5,030 nt of DNA from Methanobacteriota archaeon (GTDB lineage: Archaea; Nanobdellota; Nanobdellia; Woesearchaeales; SM23-78). Location of the stretch: positions 1 through 5,030 of the forward strand of contig DAOWFR010000019.1 of the NCBI GenBank assembly GCA_030637925.1, written 5' to 3'. The notes under the pieces were generated by a model that saw only the letters and a list, made by a program, of their open reading frames with translations, had not been told where the DNA came from and ran no database searches. Position numbers and translations under genes: made by a program. Of the stretch, positions 1-5,030 are shown in pieces (the first letter of the stretch is position 1; each line of letters starts with the position of its first letter).

Positions 1-444
1 ATAATCATAGTAATCATAGTGATAACTGCTATTCTAATATTCACAATCCAGAAGGTTAGTACTCCTCCTAAAAACATACAAAAAAGATATAAGAATAAGG
101 AGATAGCAACCAACTTTTTAATAAGTATAACCAAGACCAATGTTAATGAGTGTCATAACCTCTCTTTAGCAGAATTAATAACTGATTGTGCAAAGACTCA
201 TCTTCCTTACATAGACTGTAATGGTCTTATTAGCTGTGATGCAGCCAACAATACAATCTCTAACATTCTTGATGATACCCTGATTAGCTGGGGGATAAGC
301 TTTAATCTGTCAGTAGAAAGAACAAACATAAGCTTTGTTAATCTTGGATGCACTTCTAGAGCAAAGGAAAAAGTGCAAGGTTTTGAAATACTGCCCTTGT
401 ATCCTGGCCAGGCAGAGATGATACTTGATATATGTACTAAGTAA
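1..444 (+). CDS. Pilin-like membrane-anchored extracytoplasmic protein (5' truncated)
   Basis: The reading frame is open to the first base of the window, so the true start lies upstream; the GTG at 19 falls inside the hydrophobic segment and is unlikely to be the start. The visible part begins with a run of Ile/Val (IIIVIIVITAILIFTIQK), which reads as the end of a single N-terminal membrane helix. About 130 residues follow with six cysteines and four N-X-S/T sequons (NLS, NNT, NLS, NIS), consistent with an exported, possibly disulfide-bonded and N-glycosylated domain. The layout of N-terminal helix, polar stretch with a conserved-looking N-F-L-I-S, then paired cysteines and a C-terminal ICTK resembles type IV pilin-like hypothetical proteins of DPANN archaea; that comparison is from memory and is not a firm family assignment. 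The TAA stop at 442-444 overlaps the convergent yjbQ-like gene. It may be the last gene of an operon that begins upstream. Confidence 0.62.
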   Translation: MIIVIIVITAILIFTIQKVSTPPKNIQKRYKNKEIATNFLISITKTNVNECHNLSLAELITDCAKTHLPYIDCNGLISCDAANNTISNILDDTLISWGISFNLSVERTNISFVNLGCTSRAKEKVQGFEILPLYPGQAEMILDICTK

Positions 445-835
445 GAATCCTAACCTCTACCTCTCTATTACTTCTTGGTCCATCCAACTCCACTACCATG
501 ATTGACTGCCATCTACCTAGTTTTAACTTCCCATTCTCTATTGGTATAGTTTCACTCGGCCCAAGAACTGCTGCCTTTATATGAGCACCAGCATTATTAT
601 CAACTTTATCATGCAGATAACCAGCATGGTCTGGAAAAGCCTTGTTAAGAGCATTAAGAAAATCAATACAAACATTAGGATCATAGTTCTCATTAATGAT
701 TATTGCTGCTGTTGCATGCTTAACAAACACATTGCAGATGCCCTCTTTTACCTTGCTCTTCTTGACAAGCTCATTGACTTTGTCAGTAATATCTATTAAT
801 TCCTGTTTCCTGGATGTGCTGATAGTGATTTTCAT
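437..835 (-). CDS. yjbQ: YjbQ/UPF0047 family protein (secondary thiamine-phosphate synthase-like)
   Basis: The 132-residue product is the usual full length for this family of small cytosolic beta-rich proteins. Family hallmarks run in order: FVKHATAA with H40, then INEN (47-50) followed by YDP; H75, then DNN (79-81) and AHIKAA with H85; LGPSETIPI (91-99); GKLKLGRWQ (102-110); and VVELDGPR (114-121) followed by R124. The conserved histidines and acidic residues are the presumed metal/active-site ligands. The E. coli homologue has weak thiamine phosphate synthase activity, but the physiological role in archaea is not established, so the product name should be taken as a family label. There is no signal peptide or membrane segment. 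It starts at ATG 833-835 and ends at TAG 437-439, overlapping the opposite gene's last 8 bases. No Shine-Dalgarno sequence precedes the start. Two cysteines (C34, C56) look non-catalytic. It is divergent from the ABC operon and shares a 106-base promoter region with it. Confidence 0.93.
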   Translation of the reverse strand: MKITISTSRKQELIDITDKVNELVKKSKVKEGICNVFVKHATAAIIINENYDPNVCIDFLNALNKAFPDHAGYLHDKVDNNAGAHIKAAVLGPSETIPIENGKLKLGRWQSIMVVELDGPRSNREVEVRILT

Positions 836-860
836 TTTGTTTTATAGGAGAAACCCTGTT

Positions 861-871
861 CTTTTTAATAT
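861..871 (-). promoter_or_regulatory. Candidate TATA box for the yjbQ-like gene
   Basis: Read on the minus strand this is ATATTAAAAAG, a TATA-like A/T stretch centred about 30 bases upstream of the ATG at 835. That spacing would give a transcript with almost no leader, which fits the absence of a Shine-Dalgarno sequence. A second possibility is CATATAAATAAATT near 892-905 on the same strand, which would give a leader of about 38 bases. The sequence does not decide between them. Confidence 0.33.
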
Positions 872-904
872 TTTTTTAATAACAGTTAAATAATTTATTT
901 ATAT

Positions 905-919
905 GGCAAACTTTATATA
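905..919 (+). promoter_or_regulatory. BRE/TATA promoter of the ABC exporter operon (leaderless)
   Basis: GGCAAAC (905-911) has the purine/A-rich form of an archaeal BRE and is followed directly by a near-consensus TATA box, TTTATATA (912-919). The box centre lies about 26 bases upstream of the ATG at 942, the distance at which archaeal transcription starts, so the mRNA is predicted to begin at or within a base or two of the start codon. No Shine-Dalgarno sequence lies between box and ATG, in agreement with leaderless initiation. The same BRE core recurs at 3982-3988. Confidence 0.75.
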
Positions 920-941
920 CCAAACTTAGTATTCTTTTATT

Positions 942-1925
942 ATGCAACGAGCACCCATTCTAAGGATTCAGCACCTTACCAAGAGGTTTGGAAAGCAGAC
1001 AGTGCTTAAAAGAGTATCCCTTGATATTTATGAAGGAGAAATCTTTGGGTTGGTAGGGGTTAGTGGCAGTGGCAAGACCACTCTGCTCAGGAATTTGATA
1101 GGCTACCTGGCTCCTGAGGAAGGAGATGTTAAGTTTAGGTATGATTATTTTGTTAAGACAAAAAGAAAAACAAACAAGCCCTTGTATGCCTCTGTTTATA
1201 AGCAGCAAAAACTTGCTAGGAATTTGTTTGGCTTTGGAAGCCAAGAGCCTTCTTTTTACAAGAAGCTCACAGTAAGAGAAAATCTTAATTATTTTGGCTC
1301 ATTATATAATCTTCCTAAAAAAGCTCTTGAATCAAACGCAACCATCCTTCTTACCTTGATGGATTTGAGACAGGCGCAAAACACTTTAGCAGGAGACTTA
1401 TCAGGTGGTATGGAGCGAAGGCTTGATATTGCTTGTGCTTTGATTCATGACCCCGAGATACTGATTCTTGACGAGCCAACATCAGACCTTGATCCTTTGC
1501 TCAGAGATCATATCTGGAGTCTTGTTCAGAAGATTAATAAGAAGGGAACAACCATTATTATTGCAAGTCATCATCTATCAGAAGTTGAGAATTTCTGCTC
1601 ACGAATAGCTATTGTCAAGGATGGCAGGATTCTTGATGTTGCCAGTCCTGCAAGATTAAAGACCAAGTATGCAGAATCCCAGGAGATAAGAATACAGACT
1701 TATCCAGGTAGTTATGCTAATATTGCCAGAGCCATAAAAAAGCTTGGAACCAGGGTTTTTGATATTAGGATAAAAGGCTCAGAGCTTATTATTTATTCTG
1801 ACCAGCCTCAAATCGTGCTTCATGAATTACTTCACACTCTTGAAACTCTGAAAGAAGAATTGCTTGATATCAAGGTCTCAAGGCCTGGCTTGGATGAACT
1901 ATTCCTTAGGATAACAGGCAAATAA
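942..1925 (+). CDS. ABC-2 type exporter, ATP-binding protein (DrrA/CcmA-like)
   Basis: A 327-residue cytosolic ATPase that should energise the permease encoded directly downstream. The full nucleotide-binding domain is visible: Walker A GVSGSGKTT (39-47, K45), Q-loop Q101 in SQEPSFY, signature LSGGM (153-157), Walker B ILILDE (173-178, catalytic E178), D-loop SDLD (181-184) and switch H210. All key residues are intact, so it should be active. FYKKLTVRENLNYFG (105-119) is typical of the DrrA/ABC-2 group. The segment between Walker A and the Q-loop is longer than usual and Lys-rich (about 66-96). The region after residue 230 is the C-terminal extension seen in drug, polysaccharide and Nat-type exporters, ending in the characteristic PGLDELFLRITGK. 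The substrate cannot be deduced. ATG 942 is chosen because the TATA box sits at leaderless distance. The stop lies 12 bases before the permease gene, indicating one operon. Confidence 0.94.
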   Translation: MQRAPILRIQHLTKRFGKQTVLKRVSLDIYEGEIFGLVGVSGSGKTTLLRNLIGYLAPEEGDVKFRYDYFVKTKRKTNKPLYASVYKQQKLARNLFGFGSQEPSFYKKLTVRENLNYFGSLYNLPKKALESNATILLTLMDLRQAQNTLAGDLSGGMERRLDIACALIHDPEILILDEPTSDLDPLLRDHIWSLVQKINKKGTTIIIASHHLSEVENFCSRIAIVKDGRILDVASPARLKTKYAESQEIRIQTYPGSYANIARAIKKLGTRVFDIRIKGSELIIYSDQPQIVLHELLHTLETLKEELLDIKVSRPGLDELFLRITGK

Positions 1926-1937
1926 TATGAGAATAAA

Positions 1938-3953
1938 ATGAAGTTAACCAGTATTATAAAAAAGAATTTCAAGCTCCTACTCAGGGCCAGGGCTTCTGCT
2001 TTTATAGTACTTATAGGGCCTCTTCTCATTATCCTGCTAGTTGGATTGGCTTTTAGTGGCAAAGCCTCATATGAGCTAAGCATAGGCTACTATTCTCCCA
2101 CACATAATAATCTTACTAACGCTTTTGTAGAGTCTCTTAAACAGAGCCATTACTATGTTCAGGAATTCAAGGATGAGCAGAGCTGTGTTAAGAAAATAGA
2201 GCAAGGCATTATCCACACATGCATAATCTTTCCCCAAGACTTTCAGATAAGCAATGAGCAAAGGAATGAATTAAGGTTTTTAGTTGATTATTCCAGAATG
2301 AACCTTGTGTATAAGATTATAGATTCTATTTCAGTCATTCTTGAAATAGAGTCAAAGGAGCTGAGTTATTCTTTGACCCAAGTTCTTCTCTCAAGAATCA
2401 ACACCACTCTTCAAGACATAAACTCTGATTTGGTGTTGTTAGAAGAGATTAATCCAAAGATAAATCTCTTGATGCTTGACTTACAAAAAGCAAAGACAAG
2501 CATTGAGGCAATGAAGTTTGATATGAAAGAGATTAGTCTCACAAACATAAATACAAGCATTTCTTCACTTAATGAAACCATTACCCAAGTACAGGAGAAA
2601 GGTCTTGAACTGATTAATGAGACTGAGGAATATCTTGATATACTGATTGATACATATGACTATTGGGGTAATGAATCAGAAGAGATAATGGAAGAGTTTG
2701 ATGAGTTAAGAAATGAAACTTTGGATTTGTACAACACAACACCTGAGAAAATCCAGGACTTAATAGATACTATTGATGATATATCTACTTCTCTTTCAAA
2801 GCTTGAGTCAGAGCTAGATAAGAACAAGAAGCTCAGCAAGGATGCCAAAGAAAAATTAGACTCTGCAAAGAACAACCTTGCAAGCATACAGAGCAGTTTT
2901 ATTGAGCTAAAAGATGCTCTTGAGAAGAGCAAGCAGAATCTTGAGAGCATAGCTGTGACAAGAGCAGAGACCATAGTAAGCCCTGTGAACACAAGAATAG
3001 AGCCAATAGTCTCAGAGACATCAAAGCTGACCTTTACCTTTCCATTCCTTTTAGTTCTTGTAATAATGTTTGTTGCTCTGCTCTTATCCAGCACCCTTAT
3101 CATGTTTGAAAAGAATTCCAAGGCTTTTTTTAGGAATGTTATCACACCCACAAGACCAGAGTTCTTTGTGGTAACCACGTTTATAACCAGTTTTATAGTA
3201 ATAGTATTACAAACCCTGATTATTCTTGGGCTGGCTAATTATTTTCTACACATACCCTTATTTAAGAATGCCTTATTAACTCTGCTAATAGTATTTGTAA
3301 CAACAACTTTCTTTATTGTGTTGGGTATGGCTGTTGGTTATCTATTCTCTACACAAGAAGGTGCAATAATGGCTTCAATAGTGCTTGGCTCACTTTTTAT
3401 GTTCTTATCCAACCTGGTCATTCCTTTGGAGAGCATTGCACCTGCCTTGTCAAGTATAATAAAGTATAATCCCTTTGTACTGGCATCAGAGCTTTTAAGA
3501 AAATCCTTGTTATTCAAAATTAACCTTTCAGAAGCTTTACCAATAATTCTAATCCTATTTGGGGCTTCTATTATAATCTTTTTGCTAATAATATTCCTTC
3601 ATACAACTACATATAGAAAAAGAATAAAACAACCAGTAGATGTGCTTGAAACTCAGCGCTTAAAAGAAAGACAGCCCTTAAAACCAGCACCTAAGAAGGG
3701 GGTTATAAAGGTAATTAACAAGAAGGAGTTGTTTAAACTAACATCTGATATGACCAAGGCAGAGTTTGAAGAGAACGTGAGTCTTAAAAAGAACAAAATA
3801 GCTGACTGGGTTGAGACAAAACTAAAGGATAATAAGCTTGCTTCCAAGCTAAGAAAAACAGTTTCTAAAAACGAGATTCTAAGAATTTTAGCAGAGGATA
3901 TAAAGAAGGAAGGAAAGAAAAGAAAAAAAGAAGAATTAGACAAAGAAGGTTAA
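1938..3953 (+). CDS. ABC-2 type permease with large coiled-coil ectodomain
   Basis: A 671-residue integral membrane partner of the upstream ATPase. TM1 is at about 19-40. An extracytoplasmic domain spans about 42-365, then five more helices lie at about 366-390, 409-434, 444-470, 474-497 and 534-556, followed by a cytoplasmic tail of about 115 residues. TM1, the KIEQGIIHTCIIFPQDF motif (86-102) and the C-terminal helix bundle match the ABC2_membrane_3 pattern. YhgE/Pip proteins share the arrangement of a long ectodomain between TM1 and TM2. Residues about 130-340 are rich in heptad-like Leu/Ile with charged residues and should form coiled coils, interrupted by an acidic, aromatic stretch (228-262). 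Eight N-X-S/T sequons lie in the ectodomain (N58, 155, 205, 212, 227, 245, 259, 266). The protein's only two cysteines, C83 and C95, are also there and could form a disulfide. The tail is Lys/Glu-rich. There is no clear Shine-Dalgarno sequence, so translation is probably coupled to the ATPase gene. The substrate is unknown. Confidence 0.9.
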   Translation: MKLTSIIKKNFKLLLRARASAFIVLIGPLLIILLVGLAFSGKASYELSIGYYSPTHNNLTNAFVESLKQSHYYVQEFKDEQSCVKKIEQGIIHTCIIFPQDFQISNEQRNELRFLVDYSRMNLVYKIIDSISVILEIESKELSYSLTQVLLSRINTTLQDINSDLVLLEEINPKINLLMLDLQKAKTSIEAMKFDMKEISLTNINTSISSLNETITQVQEKGLELINETEEYLDILIDTYDYWGNESEEIMEEFDELRNETLDLYNTTPEKIQDLIDTIDDISTSLSKLESELDKNKKLSKDAKEKLDSAKNNLASIQSSFIELKDALEKSKQNLESIAVTRAETIVSPVNTRIEPIVSETSKLTFTFPFLLVLVIMFVALLLSSTLIMFEKNSKAFFRNVITPTRPEFFVVTTFITSFIVIVLQTLIILGLANYFLHIPLFKNALLTLLIVFVTTTFFIVLGMAVGYLFSTQEGAIMASIVLGSLFMFLSNLVIPLESIAPALSSIIKYNPFVLASELLRKSLLFKINLSEALPIILILFGASIIIFLLIIFLHTTTYRKRIKQPVDVLETQRLKERQPLKPAPKKGVIKVINKKELFKLTSDMTKAEFEENVSLKKNKIADWVETKLKDNKLASKLRKTVSKNEILRILAEDIKKEGKKRKKEELDKEG

Positions 3954-3960
3954 GAAAAAA

Positions 3961-3980
3961 CAGGTTTTTACTGGTTCTTT
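3961..3980 (+). terminator. Weak candidate terminator after the ABC operon
   Basis: Just after the permease stop there is an imperfect AACAG / CTGGTT pairing around a T5 run (3965-3969), followed by TTCTTT. Archaeal termination usually relies on U-rich tracts, so this could end the operon transcript. The tract is short and the hairpin has a bulge, so support is weak. Confidence 0.25.
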
Positions 3981-3981
3981 A

Positions 3982-3998
3982 GACAAACTTTTTAAATA
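3982..3998 (+). promoter_or_regulatory. BRE/TATA promoter of the thioredoxin-fold gene (distal box)
   Basis: GACAAAC (3982-3988) followed by TTTTTAAATA (3989-3998) repeats the arrangement seen before the ABC operon, where GGCAAAC is followed by TTTATATA. Ten consecutive positions match as G[GA]CAAACTTT. Using the same spacing, transcription would start near 4019, giving a leader of about 42 bases that includes the Shine-Dalgarno sequence. This indicates that the downstream gene has its own promoter and is not simply read through from the ABC operon. Confidence 0.6.
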
Positions 3999-4011
3999 CT
4001 GAGTTTTAACT

Positions 4012-4020
4012 CTTTTTAAA
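4012..4020 (+). promoter_or_regulatory. Second TATA-like box (proximal)
   Basis: CTTTTTAAA repeats the core of the distal box 24 bases downstream of it. If used, it would start transcription near 4043 and leave a leader of about 18 bases, just long enough to hold the Shine-Dalgarno sequence. Its upstream flank is less BRE-like than that of the distal box. Confidence 0.35.
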
Positions 4021-4046
4021 ACATAAATGATTCATATAGATACATT

Positions 4047-4054
4047 GGGAGGTG
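4047..4054 (+). promoter_or_regulatory. Strong Shine-Dalgarno sequence that fixes a TTG start
   Basis: GGGAGGTG is complementary to the CCUCC-containing 3' end of 16S rRNA and ends 6 bases before TTG 4061-4063. It is the only strong Shine-Dalgarno sequence placed directly before a gene start in the window and is the main reason to place the start at TTG. The in-frame GTG at 4052 lies inside the site itself and is therefore unlikely to be the start. Confidence 0.8.
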
Positions 4055-4060
4055 TTATTT

Positions 4061-5030
4061 TTGAAAACTTCAAAAAAACATAAGCATGAAGAAGAGCATC
4101 ATGTCAGTGAGCATAAAAAGCCACACAAGAAAACAAAAGAAAAGAGTCATAAGCCAGTTCATAAAAAAAAGAAGCCAACCAACCTTTACACAGCAGTATC
4201 AGGGATTATAATTATTATATTAGCAATTGTTGTAATCCTTTTTTTACTAGACAAATCAACTGCTCCAGAAATTTCAGAAGGGTTTAAGGGAGAAAAAATA
4301 AAGGTAGAGTTCTATGTTATGAGCCAGTGCCCTTTTGGAACCCAGGTTGAGGATGGTTTTTACCCAGTGCTTGAGAGCATGGGCAATGCAATAGATTTTC
4401 ATTTAGATTATATTGTAACTGAGCCTAGTCCTGGCCAGTTCCAGAGCCTGCACGGAGAAAAAGAGGTTAAAGGCAATATTGTGCAGCTATGCGCCAAGAG
4501 CTATTATTCAGAGGATTATAAATACATGGATTTCATTATTTGCCAGAACAAAGATATGAGTAATGTTGATACTAACTGGGAAGCCTGTGCCTTGGAGAAT
4601 AACATGGATGTTGAGACACTAAGAAATTGCTTGGAGAGTGATGAAGGCAAAGAGCTTTTAAGAACTTCAATGCAAAAAGCAATAGCCAGAGAAGCAAGAG
4701 GCAGTCCAACCATGTATCTTAATGATTTGCCTTATCAAGGGCAGAGGGATTCGTTGTCATTTCAAAGAGCGGTTTGTAATGAGGTAGAGCATGAGGCTTG
4801 TGCTAGTATTCCTGAATGTGTAAGTGATGCTGATTGCACAGAAGAAAAAGGCATGGTAGGAGTTTGTAATAATCCTGGCCAGCCAGATGCTTATTGCACC
4901 TATGAAGAGCCTGTAACAGTTGATTATATTATCCTTACTGCTGCTGATTGTAAAGGAACAGCATGTGATACCACAAGGATTGTGCAAACATCCCAGCAAT
5001 TATTCCTAGGAGCAAAGCCAAGACCAGTGG
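4061..5030 (+). CDS. Membrane-anchored GILT/DsbA-like thioredoxin-fold protein (3' truncated)
   Basis: 323 residues are visible and the frame stays open at the window end. A cytoplasmic Lys/His-rich tail (1-41; 15 Lys, 8 His) is followed by one membrane helix (about 42-63), so the rest lies outside. Residues about 78-245 are a thioredoxin-like domain. VEFYVMSQCPFG places the nucleophilic cysteine at C90, but the usual second cysteine is Gly93. LHGEKEVKGNIVQLC (130-144) corresponds to the GILT signature C-Q-H-G-x2-E-C-x2-N-x4-C with two cysteines replaced. C161, C176, C190 and C239 fall where I recall conserved GILT cysteines, and SPT (215-217) looks like the cis-Pro loop. Residues 247-279 are a Cys-rich segment (C247, 253, 259, 269, 279). 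From about 286 a new beta strand followed by C297 and C302 suggests a second thioredoxin-like domain. A role in thiol/disulfide chemistry of exported proteins is inferred; the missing resolving cysteine makes the exact activity uncertain. The TTG start is set by the Shine-Dalgarno sequence. Confidence 0.82.
   Translation, partial: MKTSKKHKHEEEHHVSEHKKPHKKTKEKSHKPVHKKKKPTNLYTAVSGIIIIILAIVVILFLLDKSTAPEISEGFKGEKIKVEFYVMSQCPFGTQVEDGFYPVLESMGNAIDFHLDYIVTEPSPGQFQSLHGEKEVKGNIVQLCAKSYYSEDYKYMDFIICQNKDMSNVDTNWEACALENNMDVETLRNCLESDEGKELLRTSMQKAIAREARGSPTMYLNDLPYQGQRDSLSFQRAVCNEVEHEACASIPECVSDADCTEEKGMVGVCNNPGQPDAYCTYEEPVTVDYIILTAADCKGTACDTTRIVQTSQQLFLGAKPRPV

Noticed and set aside
4..20. Direct repeat ATCATAGTAATCATAGT at the window start
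   Set aside because: It lies in the coding sequence of an Ile/Val membrane helix, where repeated ATA/ATC/GTA codons explain it.
581..893. Plus-strand open frames opposite the yjbQ-like gene
   Set aside because: They overlap a gene with intact, family-wide conserved motifs on the other strand, and their hydrophobic composition is a by-product of that sequence.
1927..1941. Four-codon ORF (ATG AGA ATA AAA TGA) overlapping the permease ATG
   Set aside because: A frame this short arises easily by chance in AT-rich DNA, and no Shine-Dalgarno sequence or regulatory structure supports it.
2660..3178. 172-codon minus-strand open frame inside the permease gene
   Set aside because: It is antisense to a well-supported coding region, Ser/Phe-rich in the way typical of the reverse of Lys/Glu/Leu coiled-coil codons, and has no recognisable domain or promoter.
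4027..4083. 18-codon ORF starting with ATG as the real start region of the downstream gene
   Set aside because: It is out of frame with the long thioredoxin-fold frame and has no coding signature. The strong Shine-Dalgarno sequence points to TTG 4061. It is kept only as a possible regulatory upstream ORF in the findings.
4328..4339. Possible selenocysteine or frameshift explaining the missing second active-site cysteine
   Set aside because: Position 93 is an ordinary GGA glycine codon and the frame is continuous on both sides, so neither recoding nor a sequencing frameshift is needed.
4516..4999. Two minus-strand open frames opposite the thioredoxin-fold gene
   Set aside because: Both are antisense shadows of a plus-strand frame that carries clear GILT-like motifs, and neither shows a family signature.

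Overview
The window looks archaeal, most likely a DPANN lineage of the Woesearchaeota/Pacearchaeota type. This is an inference from four things: AT-rich DNA; a TTTATATA box about 26 bases upstream of an ATG, which implies a leaderless transcript; a second BRE/TATA element with the same core; and short single-TM extracytoplasmic proteins rich in cysteines and N-glycosylation sequons. No RNA genes, CRISPR arrays or mobile elements are visible.

Layout. (1) 1-444 (+) is the 3' part of a gene for a small, membrane-anchored, pilin-like extracytoplasmic protein. (2) 437-835 (-) is a YjbQ/UPF0047 family gene that converges on the first and overlaps it by 8 bases. (3) 836-941 is a divergent promoter region. 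(4) 942-1925 and 1938-3953 (+) form a two-gene ABC exporter operon: a DrrA-like ATPase and an ABC-2 permease with a coiled-coil ectodomain of about 325 residues and a charged cytoplasmic tail. (5) 3954-4060 is a promoter region with two tandem TATA-like boxes and a strong Shine-Dalgarno sequence. (6) 4061 to the window end (+) is a gene starting at TTG for a membrane-anchored GILT/DsbA-like thioredoxin-fold protein, followed by a Cys-rich segment and the start of what may be a second thioredoxin-like domain. It runs off the window.

How the genes may work together. Three of the five products face the outside of the cell: the pilin-like protein, the permease ectodomain and the thiol oxidoreductase-like protein. 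All three carry cysteines in outward-facing parts, and the first two carry clustered N-X-S/T sequons. A cell-surface module with thiol chemistry on the outer face of the membrane is a reasonable reading, but co-function is inferred from proximity only. YjbQ is a cytosolic enzyme-like protein with no evident link to the rest.
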